A stretch of DNA of 64,000 nucleotides from Streptomyces iranensis (GTDB taxonomy: Bacteria; Actinomycetota; Actinomycetes; Streptomycetales; Streptomycetaceae), in NCBI RefSeq assembly GCF_017874715.1, contig NZ_JAGGLR010000038.1:1-64000 (forward strand). Reading direction: 5' to 3'. The translations under genes and the position numbers were made by a program. This document shows positions 18,567 through 26,787 of this stretch, one piece after another. The notes beneath the pieces were generated by a model, which had not been told where the DNA came from, ran no database searches, and saw only the letters and a list, made by a program, of their open reading frames with translations. The number at the start of each line of letters is the position of its first letter. Within the stretch, counting starts at the first letter, position 1.

Positions 18567-18612
18567 AGGTGCGAGGCCGGACATCCCCCCTCGGCTGTCC
18601 GGCCTCGCACCT
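18567..18612. terminator. Bidirectional terminator between udk and sigQ
   Basis: A perfect 17-bp stem (18567-18583 with 18596-18612) and a 12-base loop. It is preceded by AAAA and followed by GTTT, so it can work in both directions between the convergent genes. C-rich sequence without genes fills the gap to sigQ. Confidence 0.85.
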
Positions 18613-18697
18613 GTTTCCCCCGTGCTCCCCCGATTTCTCCCTCCCATTTCCCCCGTATCCCCCGATTTTCCCCCGCCTTCGATCGTCCCCGTCGCCG

Positions 18698-19480
18698 TCA
18701 GGCGACCAGTTCGCCGAAGGACTCCTCCTCGTCACGGCCGAAGCTCAGGCTCTCGTCCTCGCGCAGCCGGCGCAGCGAGCGCCAGATGCTGCTCTTGACC
18801 GTTCCGACGCTGATGTTCAGAATGTCCGCGATTTCCGGATCCGTCCGGCCCTCGTAGTAACGCAGCACCAGCATCGTGCGCTGCAGCTCGGGGAGCCGGG
18901 CCAGGGCCTGCCACAGCACGGTGCGCAGCTCGGTGCCGCGCATCGCGTCGTGGTCGCCGACCGTCTCCGGCAGCTCCTCGGTCGGGTACTCGTTGAGCTT
19001 CCGCCGACGCCAGGCGCTGATGTGCAGATTGGTCATGGTGCGGCGCAGATAGCCGCCGACCGCCGCCTTGTCGCTGATCCGGTCCCAGGCCCGGTAGGTC
19101 GAGAACAGCGCGCTCTGCAGCAGGTCCTCGGCCTCGAAGCGGTCCCCGGTCAGGTGGTAGGCGGTTGCGTACAGGGAGGCGCGGCGCTCCTGGACATAGG
19201 CGGTGAACTCCGCCTCCGACGTGGTGCGCCGCTCCCCCTCTGCCTCCCCGTACGAGCCACCCCCGTGGCCCCCCGGTCCCCCGCTGTCCCCCCCGAGGCC
19301 GTGACCGGCCTCCTTGTCCCCCGTGATCGCGTCAATGGCCACCATGTAAGGAGGCCGCTGACGCCCGGCGCCGCGAGCGCACCCCCGCCCGCTCACGGCA
19401 CCGGACTTCTCATTGCCCCGCCCGGCGTCGTGGAGGCGCGTGCGAACTGCGCTGGTGGTGGAGAAGTGCAGTGTGCTCAT
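18698..19480 (-). CDS. sigQ: ECF sigma factor SigQ
   Basis: 260 residues. Sigma region 2 (EAEDLLQSALFSTYRAWDRI) and region 4 (YYEGRTDPEIADILNISVGTVKSSI) are clear. A Gly-rich N-terminal stretch of about 85 residues precedes them. The SigE-type ECF class and divergence from afsQ1 identify it as SigQ, which in S. coelicolor is an AfsQ1 target that restrains antibiotic production. ATG 19480 is the best start; a longer one at 19582 would run into the AfsQ1 site region. Convergent with udk. Confidence 0.88.
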   Translation of the reverse strand: MSTLHFSTTSAVRTRLHDAGRGNEKSGAVSGRGCARGAGRQRPPYMVAIDAITGDKEAGHGLGGDSGGPGGHGGGSYGEAEGERRTTSEAEFTAYVQERRASLYATAYHLTGDRFEAEDLLQSALFSTYRAWDRISDKAAVGGYLRRTMTNLHISAWRRRKLNEYPTEELPETVGDHDAMRGTELRTVLWQALARLPELQRTMLVLRYYEGRTDPEIADILNISVGTVKSSIWRSLRRLREDESLSFGRDEEESFGELVA

Positions 19481-19599
19481 TTCGCGCCCCCCGTCGATGG
19501 AGCCTGGTCGGTCTGGCTTCTGGCTGCCCCGGCCGGTGGTGTTCCGCCCGGTGCACAGAAGACTTTGCCGGGCCAGTTTCATCGGGGTGTCTGTCGACT

Positions 19600-19615
19600 G
19601 TCACAGGCTCGTCAC
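19600..19615. promoter_or_regulatory. AfsQ1 binding site GTCAC-N6-GTCAC
   Basis: GTCAC (19600-19604) and GTCAC (19611-19615) are separated by six bases in the sigQ-afsQ1 intergenic region. This exactly fits the published AfsQ1 consensus GTnAC-n6-GTnAC, so the pair of promoters is probably autoregulated. Confidence 0.85.
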
Positions 19616-19672
19616 AGGCGATCGAGCCGATAAACCCCTGACGGTCGAACTACAGGCCCCTTGTAGGCCAGA

Positions 19673-20359
19673 ATGACCAACGTGCCTTTCCTGTTGCTGA
19701 TCGAGGACGACGACGCCATCCGCACGGCCCTCGAACTCTCGCTGTCTCGCCAGGGCCACCGTGTGGCGACCGCGGCGACGGGCGAGGACGGCCTGAAACT
19801 GCTGCGTGAGCAGCGGCCGGATCTGATCGTGCTCGATGTGATGCTGCCCGGGATCGACGGCTTCGAGGTGTGCCGCCGGATCCGCCGTACCGACCAGTTG
19901 CCGATCATCCTGCTGACCGCGCGCAGCGACGACATCGACGTCGTGGTGGGCCTGGAGTCCGGTGCCGACGACTATGTGGTCAAACCCGTCCAGGGCCGGG
20001 TGCTGGACGCCCGGATCCGTGCGGTGCTGCGGCGTGGCGAGCGGGAGGCCAATGACTCCGCGGCCTTCGGCAATCTGCTGATCGACCGCGCGGCCATGAC
20101 GGTCACCAAGAACGGCGAGGACCTCCAGCTCACCCCCACCGAGCTGCGGCTTCTGCTGGAGCTCAGCCGCCGTCCGGGGCAGGCGCTGTCCCGGCAGCAG
20201 CTGCTGCGGCTGGTGTGGGAGCACGACTACCTCGGGGACTCGCGGCTGGTCGACGCATGCGTACAGCGGCTGCGCGCGAAGGTGGAGGACGTGCCGTCGT
20301 CGCCGACGCTGATCCGTACGGTGCGCGGGGTCGGATACCGGCTGGACACGCCACAGTGA
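19673..20359 (+). CDS. afsQ1: Two-component response regulator AfsQ1
   Basis: 228 residues of the OmpR/PhoB class. The receiver domain has the acidic pocket EDDD, phosphoacceptor Asp in LIVLDVMLPG (about residue 54) and Lys in VVKPVQ. The winged helix follows (LTPTELRLLLEL..RLVDACVQRLRAKVE). It matches S. coelicolor AfsQ1 almost residue for residue as remembered. ATG 19673 or GTG 19682 could start it. AfsQ1 with AfsQ2 responds to nitrogen-related signals and controls antibiotic genes and sigQ. Confidence 0.95.
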   Translation: MTNVPFLLLIEDDDAIRTALELSLSRQGHRVATAATGEDGLKLLREQRPDLIVLDVMLPGIDGFEVCRRIRRTDQLPIILLTARSDDIDVVVGLESGADDYVVKPVQGRVLDARIRAVLRRGEREANDSAAFGNLLIDRAAMTVTKNGEDLQLTPTELRLLLELSRRPGQALSRQQLLRLVWEHDYLGDSRLVDACVQRLRAKVEDVPSSPTLIRTVRGVGYRLDTPQ

Positions 20360-20423
20360 GCAGCCCGGTGAGCACTACGGTGTGCCGCACGCACGGGGGC
20401 GGAGAAGTACGGAATTGAGCGCA

Positions 20424-22040
20424 GTGAGCGACAAGCCCGGTCGGGCCCGGGGCTGGGCCGCGGGGCTCTTGCGGTGGTTCAGCCTCCGGCTGCGGCTGAT
20501 GCTGGTCTTCGGCCTGGTGGCGCTGACCGCCGCCGTGTCCGCCTCCGCCATCGCGTACTGGCTGAACCGGGACGCGGTGCTCACCCGCACCCAGGACGCG
20601 GCGCTGGACGAGTTCCGCAAGGCCCTGAAGGACGACACCGATCCGTTGCCCTCCGTCCCCACCTGTTCCGAATTGCGGGAGGCGGCGGGTCGTATGGCGG
20701 ACAACACCCAGAAGTACGAGGTGCTGCTGATCACCCGGACGAAGGACGCCGGAAGCTGTCCGGCGGCCTCGGACAAGGATCTGTTCACGCTCGATGTGGT
20801 GCCCTCCTCGCTGCGGCGCGCGGTGGACCAGAAGCGCCCGGTGGGCAAGGGGAACACCTCCCCGTACCACCTCTACTGGCAGCGGATCACGCTGGGCGGC
20901 ACCCCGTATCTGGTCGGCGGGGCCAAGGTGAACGGCGGCGGGCCGACCGGCTACCTGCTCAAATCCCTGGACACCGAGCGCCAGGATCTGAACTCCCTGG
21001 CCTGGTCGCTGGGGATCGCCACCGGGCTCGCGCTGATCGGCGCGGCGCTGCTGGCGCAGGCCGCCGCGGCCACGGTGCTGCGGCCGGTGCAGCGGCTCGG
21101 GGAGGCGGCGCACCGGCTGGGCGAGGGACATCTCGACACCCGGCTGCAGGTCTCCGGCTCCGATGAGCTGGCCAATCTCTCCCACACCTTCAACCGGGCC
21201 GCGGAGCGGCTGCAGAAGCGGGTGGCGGAGCTGTCGGGGCGGGAGGCGTCCAGCCGGCGCTTCGTCGCGGACATGTCGCATGAGCTGCGGACGCCGCTCA
21301 CCGCGATCACGGCCGTCACGGAGGTGCTGGAGGAGGAGGCCGATTCGCTCGACCCGATGATCGCTCCGGCGGTGCAGCTGGTGGTGAGCGAGACCCGGCG
21401 GCTGAACGACCTGGTGGAGAACCTGATGGAGGTGACCCGCTTCGACGCGGGCACGGCCCGGCTGGTGCTCGACGATGTCGATGTCGCCGACCAGGTGACG
21501 GCGTGCATCGACGCCCGCGCCTGGCTGGACGCGGTGGAGCTGGACGCGGCGCGCGGGATCGTGGCCCGGCTGGATCCCCGGCGGCTGGATGTGATCCTGG
21601 CGAATCTGATCGGGAACGCGCTCAAGCACGGCGGCTCGCCGGTGCGGGTCTCGGTGCGCACCGACGGCGATGAGCTGCTGATCAAGGTCCGGGACCACGG
21701 TCCTGGCATCCCCGAGGATGTGCTGCCGCATGTCTTCGACCGCTTCTACAAGGCGAGCGCGTCCCGCCCCCGCTCGGAGGGCAGCGGGCTCGGGCTGTCG
21801 ATCGCGATGGAGAACGCGCATATCCACGGCGGCGACATCAGCGCCGCGAACTCGCCGGAGGGCGGCGCGGTCTTTACACTGCGGCTGCCGATGGACACCT
21901 CACGGACCGCCTCCGACGAGGCCGAGGACGAGCGCGATCACGATCACGACCGAGACGGCTCCTCCGGGGGCGATCGCGACGGCGGCGGGTCCAAGGGCAA
22001 GGGCACCGGCACGGGCCGGGACGAGGAGGGCAGGCCATGA
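20424..22040 (+). CDS. afsQ2: Sensor histidine kinase AfsQ2
   Basis: About 538 residues. Two membrane spans (about 25-48 and 190-215) enclose an extracellular sensor domain. HAMP, the phospho-His box FVADMSHELRTPL, N-box NLIGNALKHG, and G-boxes DHGPGIPE and GSGLGLSIA follow. The C-terminal tail is acidic and Asp/His/Gly-rich. The start is uncertain: GTG 20424, TTG 20415 (with GGAG ten bases upstream) and GTG 20382 are all in frame. It overlaps the next gene by ATGA. Confidence 0.92.
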   Translation: MSDKPGRARGWAAGLLRWFSLRLRLMLVFGLVALTAAVSASAIAYWLNRDAVLTRTQDAALDEFRKALKDDTDPLPSVPTCSELREAAGRMADNTQKYEVLLITRTKDAGSCPAASDKDLFTLDVVPSSLRRAVDQKRPVGKGNTSPYHLYWQRITLGGTPYLVGGAKVNGGGPTGYLLKSLDTERQDLNSLAWSLGIATGLALIGAALLAQAAAATVLRPVQRLGEAAHRLGEGHLDTRLQVSGSDELANLSHTFNRAAERLQKRVAELSGREASSRRFVADMSHELRTPLTAITAVTEVLEEEADSLDPMIAPAVQLVVSETRRLNDLVENLMEVTRFDAGTARLVLDDVDVADQVTACIDARAWLDAVELDAARGIVARLDPRRLDVILANLIGNALKHGGSPVRVSVRTDGDELLIKVRDHGPGIPEDVLPHVFDRFYKASASRPRSEGSGLGLSIAMENAHIHGGDISAANSPEGGAVFTLRLPMDTSRTASDEAEDERDHDHDRDGSSGGDRDGGGSKGKGTGTGRDEEGRP

Positions 22041-22651
22041 GCGCGCGCTGGACCCGGTCGGCCGCCCTCCTGCTGACCGGCGCGGTCGCGCTGCTGGCGG
22101 CCGGGTGCGGGATACGGGGCACCTCGGTGCCGGTGGACGCCGGGGCCGCGCCCTCGCGGGCGTCGTGCCGGACACCGGAGTCGGAGCGGGCCGTCGAGGG
22201 GATGGGCAGGGGCTCCGTACGGATCTATCTGCTGTGCTCCTCACGGATCCTGTCGGTGAGCCGGACCACCCGGCAGGGCGACGAGAAGACGTCCCGGGAG
22301 CCGGTGCGGGTCGCCCAGGCGCTGCTGGAGCAGCTGCGGCTGCCGCCGGCGGCGGCCGAGGTGTCGGCCGGGTTCTCCACGGCGGTCGAGGACTGGGTGG
22401 AGATCTCCGGTCCGGCCAAGGGCGACCCGGACAGCGCGCTGCGGCTGAACCGGCCACCGGAGGAGATCCAGTCCCTGGCGCTCGCCCAGATCGTCTGCAC
22501 CTTCGCGGACACCACGGTGGCCGGCGACGACGGCAAGGTGGTGCTCGGCGGCCCGGACAGCCAGCGGGATCCGCTCAAGGCGTACCAGTGCACCGAGGAG
22601 ATGCGCCGCAATCCGACGATCGCGGTCAACTCCGGGGTCCTGGTGTCCTGA
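22037..22651 (+). CDS. Lipoprotein of the afsQ operon
   Basis: 204 residues. The signal peptide ends in a lipobox, LAAGC, with Cys24 as lipidation site. The rest is a small extracellular domain with several Cys residues. The gene overlaps afsQ2 by four bases, so it is part of the afsQ1-afsQ2 operon, as in S. coelicolor. It may modulate the sensor kinase from outside the membrane, but no direct evidence is visible. Confidence 0.88.
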   Translation: MSARWTRSAALLLTGAVALLAAGCGIRGTSVPVDAGAAPSRASCRTPESERAVEGMGRGSVRIYLLCSSRILSVSRTTRQGDEKTSREPVRVAQALLEQLRLPPAAAEVSAGFSTAVEDWVEISGPAKGDPDSALRLNRPPEEIQSLALAQIVCTFADTTVAGDDGKVVLGGPDSQRDPLKAYQCTEEMRRNPTIAVNSGVLVS

Positions 22652-22764
22652 TTCGTTACCTGTCGGTACCGCCCCGTCCCAGGTCGGCGACTTGTCGGTA
22701 ACAAGGTGCTGACCAGCGGGGCGGGGGCGGAACCGCGACCCCCGCGTGCGGCGTCCTGATTTTC

Positions 22765-23340
22765 GTGCAGGGTCCTTTCGGCCGCAGGGCCGCCTTCCGC
22801 TACCGCGTCGCGGGCTTCGTGCTTCTCGTGGCACACCTCTCGTTCGTCTGCTGGCTGACCCTGCGACCGGTGAACGTCCCCTGGGTGTCCGCGGCGACCC
22901 TCGAACCACTGGCCACCATCCGCGCCGATCTGGCGCTCAGCCCCTGGTCGGCCGCCCGTTCCATCGGGGGCGGGCTGCTGCTGCTCGCACCGCTGGGGGT
23001 GCTGCTGCCGCTGGCCGCTGGCCGGGTGGAGGCGTATCCGCTGGCCTCGCTGGTCCGTACGGCCTTCACGGGGGCGATGGCGGCCATGGGGTTCGCGCTG
23101 CTGCGCAGCGAGGTGACCGGGCAGATCATGAACGTGGACACGGTGCTGCTGAACACCGTCGGGGTCGCCCTCGCGCATGTGCTGGTGGTCCCCGCCGTAC
23201 GGGCGTGGCTCCGCCGCCGGGCCGACCGGGGCCGGGTGGCCCCCCTCCCCCGGAACGACGGCGCCCAGGCCCCGACCCCGACGATTCCCAGGGTCGGGAT
23301 CGCACCGTGGAGCGACGTCTCCTCCAGCTCGCGGACATAG
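22765..23340 (+). CDS. VanZ family membrane protein
   Basis: 191 residues with four hydrophobic segments and the VanZ-like end motif SEVTGQIMNVDTVLLNTVG. VanZ-fold proteins occur in glycopeptide resistance and in many actinomycete core loci, mostly without known function. The GTG at 22765 is the first start that keeps the first membrane span. The polar C-terminal tail is Pro/Arg-rich. Confidence 0.8.
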   Translation: MQGPFGRRAAFRYRVAGFVLLVAHLSFVCWLTLRPVNVPWVSAATLEPLATIRADLALSPWSAARSIGGGLLLLAPLGVLLPLAAGRVEAYPLASLVRTAFTGAMAAMGFALLRSEVTGQIMNVDTVLLNTVGVALAHVLVVPAVRAWLRRRADRGRVAPLPRNDGAQAPTPTIPRVGIAPWSDVSSSSRT

Positions 23341-23400
23341 CGTTGAGGACATCGGGAACCAGCTCTTCCCGAGCCCACCCGACGACGAGGAGTGCCCATC

Positions 23401-23604
23401 ATGGCCGCACCGCTGGTCCGCCCCCGCCACGACAAGAAGATTGCCGGTGTCTGCGCCGGTCTCGCCCGGCGCTTCGGGACCACCCCGACGACGATGCGGG
23501 TGCTCTTCGTGGTGTCGTGTCTGCTGCCGGGGCCGCAGTTCCTGCTCTATCTCGCGCTGTGGGTCCTGCTTCCGGCGGAGGACGCCTACCGCGAGGCGTG
23601 GTGA
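23401..23604 (+). CDS. PspC domain membrane protein
   Basis: 67 residues, a stand-alone PspC domain: RPRHDKKIAGVCAGLARRFG followed by a membrane helix ending LWVLLPAED. PspC domains take part in envelope-stress signalling in other bacteria. ATG 23401 has GAGGAG upstream; GTG 23392 is a possible alternative. A clear terminator follows. Confidence 0.9.
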   Translation: MAAPLVRPRHDKKIAGVCAGLARRFGTTPTTMRVLFVVSCLLPGPQFLLYLALWVLLPAEDAYREAW

Positions 23605-23658
23605 CCCGGCGCGCCGACGCCACGGCGTAACCCCGCATAGGTACCCCATAAGGAAATG

Positions 23659-23696
23659 GCCGGGCCGCACACCCCCTTCGGGATGTGCGGCCCGGC
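23659..23696. terminator. Terminator between pspC-like gene and secreted-protein gene
   Basis: GCCGGGCCGCAC (23659-23670) pairs with GTGCGGCCCGGC (23685-23696) around a 14-base loop. It serves the convergent gene pair. Confidence 0.8.
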
Positions 23697-23714
23697 GGTG
23701 TGCCCAGGTGGGAT

Positions 23715-23966
23715 TCAGCCCAGCTTGATGAGGCCGCCGGTCGGCAGATTCCCCAGCGGGAGCTGCCCCAGCATGCCCTGGGCGGGCTTGGCCTGGGGGG
23801 CGGCGGGCTTCGCCGCGGGCTGGCCGGCGGTTGGCTGCCCCGGGGCGGCGACACGGCCCGCGGAGCCACCGGGGACCGGCGCCGCGGACGCGGCACTGCC
23901 TCCGGCGACGACGGCGGCGGCACCGAGGGCAATGACACCGAGAGTCTTGAGGGTTCCCTGCTTCAT
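23715..23966 (-). CDS. Small secreted Pro/Ala-rich protein
   Basis: 83 residues. A clear Sec signal peptide (MKQGTLKTLGVIALGAAAVV, with cleavage near ASA-AP at about 31) is followed by a Gln/Pro/Ala-rich mature chain ending LPTGGLIKLG. No catalytic domain is present. Streptomyces carry several such short secreted proteins of unknown role. The ATG at 23966 was chosen because AAGGA lies 10 bases upstream and the signal peptide starts there. Confidence 0.75.
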   Translation of the reverse strand: MKQGTLKTLGVIALGAAAVVAGGSAASAAPVPGGSAGRVAAPGQPTAGQPAAKPAAPQAKPAQGMLGQLPLGNLPTGGLIKLG

Positions 23967-24090
23967 CAGAAATCTGTCCTTGAGACGGGGGCTTGACCGA
24001 TACGGAAACGTAGCCATGGATTTCGGCTGCCCGCAAACACCGAAAACGGCCTTCGCTGCTCCGCCCAGATCGTGTGCCGGACGCGCCCGC

Positions 24091-25257
24091 TCAGTCGCTC
24101 TCGGGCACGGAATCCCTGGTCACAGCCGACGCGGAGGCCACATTGCGGAACAGCCATTCGGACTTCAACTCGGCGTATCCGGGCTTGATCACGTCATTGA
24201 TCATCGCCAGACGTTCGTCAAAAGGAATGAAGGCCGATTTCATCGCATTGACCGTGAACCATTGCATGTCGTCAAGCGTGTAATGGAACGTTGATACAAG
24301 ATGCTGGAATTCTCCGCTCATGCTCGTCCCGCTCATCAGACGATTATCCGTATTCACGGTGGCGCGGAAATGCAGTCGGCGGAGCAGTCCGATGGGGTGC
24401 TCGGCATAGGAACTGGCCGCGCCGGTCTGGAGGTTGGAGGTCGGGCACAGCTCCAGCGGGATGCGCTTGTCGCGGACGTACGAGGCGAGGCGGCCGAGGG
24501 AGAGGGAGCCGTCGTCGCCGACCTCGATGTCGTCGATGATGCGGACGCCGTGGCCCAGCCGGTCGGCGCCGCACCACTGGAGCGCCTGCCAGATGGACGG
24601 CAGCCCGAACGCCTCGCCCGCGTGGATCGTGAAGTGGTTGTTCTCCCGCTTCAGATACTCGAAGGCGTCCAGGTGTCGGGTGGGCGGGAAACCGGCCTCG
24701 GCGCCCGCGATGTCGAAGCCGACCACGCCCAGGTCGCGGTAGCGGTTGGCGAGTTCGGCGATCTCCAGGGCGCGGGCCGCGTGGCGCATCGCGGTCAGCA
24801 GCGCGCCGACGCGGATGCGGTGGCCGTTCTCCCAGGCCCGGCGCTCACCCTCGCGGAAGCCCTCGTTGACCGCCTCCACGACCTGCTCCAGGGTCAGCCC
24901 GCCCTCCAGGTGCTGCTCGGGGGCGTAGCGGATCTCGGCGTAGACGACACCGTCCTCGGCGAGGTCCTCGGCGCATTCGGCGGCGACCCTGACGAGCGCG
25001 TCGCGGGTCTGCATCACACCGACGGTGTGGGAGAACGTCTCCAGATAGCGCTCCAGCGACCCGGAGTCCGCCGCCTCGCGGAACCAGATGCCCAGCTTGT
25101 CGGGCTCGGTCTCCGGGAGCGCGTCGTACCCGGTCTCCCTGGCGAGGTCGACGATGGTGGCCGGGCGCAGCCCACCGTCGAGGTGGTCGTGCAGCAGCAC
25201 CTTGGGCGCGCGGCGGATCTGTTCGGGGGTGGGCTCATGGGTGTGCTCGCTCGTCAT
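24091..25257 (-). CDS. add: Adenosine deaminase
   Basis: 388 residues of the metal-dependent deaminase family. Zinc ligands H23xH25 (LLHDHLDGG), THAGE-type motif IHAGEAFG, GHGVRI, CPTSN and the catalytic Asp in NTDNR are all present. It converts (deoxy)adenosine to (deoxy)inosine, which the purine nucleoside phosphorylase can then split. The ATG at 25257 sits 7 bp after a -10 candidate, so the mRNA is probably leaderless. The nucleoside-regulon operator lies just upstream. Confidence 0.94.
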   Translation of the reverse strand: MTSEHTHEPTPEQIRRAPKVLLHDHLDGGLRPATIVDLARETGYDALPETEPDKLGIWFREAADSGSLERYLETFSHTVGVMQTRDALVRVAAECAEDLAEDGVVYAEIRYAPEQHLEGGLTLEQVVEAVNEGFREGERRAWENGHRIRVGALLTAMRHAARALEIAELANRYRDLGVVGFDIAGAEAGFPPTRHLDAFEYLKRENNHFTIHAGEAFGLPSIWQALQWCGADRLGHGVRIIDDIEVGDDGSLSLGRLASYVRDKRIPLELCPTSNLQTGAASSYAEHPIGLLRRLHFRATVNTDNRLMSGTSMSGEFQHLVSTFHYTLDDMQWFTVNAMKSAFIPFDERLAMINDVIKPGYAELKSEWLFRNVASASAVTRDSVPESD

Positions 25258-25263
25258 CTGGGC

Positions 25264-25285
25264 AGCGTAGCCCCTACGCGCGTAG
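25264..25285 (-). promoter_or_regulatory. Operator CTACGCGCGTAG and leaderless promoter of add
   Basis: The palindrome (25274-25285) precedes TACGCT (minus strand, 25269-25264). The start codon of add begins 7 bp further on. The arrangement matches that of deoC. The site also lies between add and the divergent hydrolase-like gene, which could share control. Confidence 0.8.
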
Positions 25286-25360
25286 AACGTGCGGGATAGA
25301 TACCCAACAGTGACCCGCACGGGTAGTGGAGTACACCAATCCTTCTGCGATCGTGTCGCC

Positions 25361-26125
25361 ATGGCTCAGCAAGCGTTGCCCGAGCGGGGCGCACGGCTGG
25401 GGCGGCCGATGGGCGCGGCCGCCGCGCGAACGACCGTACATGGTGTGGTGCTGCTGCTCCCCGAGGGGGAGCCCAGCGGCACCAGACGGCCGTCCAGACT
25501 CTCGGTGGCCGCCACTCTGCCGCTGGCCCGGCGGCTGGTCCGGGCGGGCCGGGAGGAGGGGCTGGCCGCCCATGTCGTCCACTACCGGCGCCGGGGCTGG
25601 AACGGTGCGGCCGCCGACGCCGCGTCGGATACGGCGTGGGCCGTGGAGGAGGTGGTGCGGCGCTACGGCGACGTACCGGTCTGCCTCGTGGGCCACGGCA
25701 TGGGCGGGCGCGCGGCTCTCCGCGCCGCCGGGCACGAAGCCGTCACCTCGGTGGTGGCGCTGGCGCCCTGGCTTCCGGCGCCGGACGAGGTGCTCGAACC
25801 CGAGCCGGTGAAACAGCTGGTCGGCCGGCAGGTGCTGATCGCCCACGGCACGAACGACGAGCGCACCGACCCCGATCTGTCCTACCGGCTGGCGGAACGG
25901 GCGAAGAAGGCCAACCGCGATGTGTGCCGCTTCGAGGTGCACACCGACGGGCACGGGCTGCATCAGCACCGCTCCGAGGTGCAGGCGCTGGCCGCGGACT
26001 TCCTCCTCGGCTCCCTCTTCCACTCCGGCTTCTCCCGCCCGGTGGCCGACGCGCTGGCGGCTCCCCCGCCGCTGGGCCTGCGGATGCCGCTGGCGGCGGG
26101 CTTCGGGGCGAACCTGGGCCGCTGA
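25361..26125 (+). CDS. Alpha/beta-hydrolase fold protein with altered nucleophile
   Basis: 254 residues of the dienelactone hydrolase-like alpha/beta class. The nucleophile elbow reads GHGMGG where GHSMGG is expected, so the catalytic Ser is replaced by Gly. The Asp (HGTNDERTDP) and His (TDGHGLHQH) regions look intact. It may be a non-catalytic binding protein or use another residue. Start ATG 25361; it is divergent from add. A perfect 24-bp tandem duplication follows 3 bases after the stop. Confidence 0.75.
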   Translation: MAQQALPERGARLGRPMGAAAARTTVHGVVLLLPEGEPSGTRRPSRLSVAATLPLARRLVRAGREEGLAAHVVHYRRRGWNGAAADAASDTAWAVEEVVRRYGDVPVCLVGHGMGGRAALRAAGHEAVTSVVALAPWLPAPDEVLEPEPVKQLVGRQVLIAHGTNDERTDPDLSYRLAERAKKANRDVCRFEVHTDGHGLHQHRSEVQALAADFLLGSLFHSGFSRPVADALAAPPPLGLRMPLAAGFGANLGR

Positions 26126-26128
26126 GTG

Positions 26129-26176
26129 CTTGGTTGTGCGGCTGGGGTGCGTCTTGGTTGTGCGGCTGGGGTGCGT
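26129..26176. repeat. Perfect 24-bp tandem duplication
   Basis: cttggttgtgcggctggggt plus gcgt occurs at 26129-26152 and again at 26153-26176 without a mismatch, starting right after the upstream stop codon. Confidence 0.9.
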
Positions 26177-26192
26177 CGAGGGCCGGGTTCGC

Positions 26193-26563
26193 TGTCGGGT
26201 GCGGCGCCGTCTCGCGCCTTCGGCGCCTTTGAGCAGCGGGGCAGGGTGTGGGGGGCGCGGGCCTCGCTGCCGGGCGCCGGGCCGGTGGGTGTGGGCGCCG
26301 GGGCGGCTTCCGTGCTCGATGGCCGAGGTCCCGCCGGACCCTCCCTCCGGGTACCCCTCCAAAAAACGCTTGATCTGACGCAACTAATTCATCAAGCGAC
26401 TTTTAGGGGGTACCCCTCCGCTGTCCGGCATCGGCCCCGGGCCACCTTCGCCGCCACCGGCGCTCACCCCCACCGGCCCGGCACCCGGCGACGCGGGCCC
26501 GGCCCGGCACCCCCGACCCATGCTCAAATGCGCCGAAGGCGCGAGACGAAAGCCGCACCTGAC
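26193..26563. repeat. Long imperfect palindrome with AT-rich centre
   Basis: The arms run from about 26193 to 26374 and from 26391 to 26563. The innermost pairs are CGCTTGAT (26367-26374) with ATCAAGCG (26391-26398) around a 16-base AT-rich loop. GGGTACCCCT pairs with its complement further out. The outermost matched block is CGTCTCGCGCCTTCGGCGC (26208-26226) with its complement at 26530-26548. No protein-coding frame or transposase is seen. It lies between convergent genes. Confidence 0.85.
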
Positions 26564-26607
26564 CGAGCAGGCCCGCGCAGGCCCCCACGAACCGGGCCCG
26601 CACGGGC

Positions 26608-26648
26608 GAAGGGGCCGCCCCGCCGGACAGTGGCGGGGCGGCCCCTTC
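26608..26648. terminator. Strong terminator hairpin
   Basis: A perfect 17-bp stem, 26608-26624 with 26632-26648, loop 7. It ends transcription between the hydrolase-like gene and the convergent MFS gene. Confidence 0.8.
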
Positions 26649-26688
26649 GGGCTTCAGGCGGTGCGCCCCGAAGGGGCGCGGGGCTGTA

Positions 26689-26735
26689 TCGATGTGCGGC
26701 TCCGCCGCGGCTGTGTCGATATGCGGCTCCGCCGC
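26689..26735. repeat. Two REP-like copies in tandem
   Basis: TCGATGTGCGGCTCCGCCGC (26689-26708) and TCGATATGCGGCTCCGCCGC (26716-26735). The second is identical to the copy at 2292-2311. Confidence 0.75.
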
Positions 26736-26787
26736 GTGGGCGACCAGCCACGGCGGCGCCGCAGATGACCGACGGCAGGTCGGGGCA

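Noticed and set aside
22656..22730. Second AfsQ1 or PhoP site (GTTAC..GTACC) after the lipoprotein gene
   Set aside because: One half differs from GTnAC and there is no promoter nearby that needs it; likely chance.
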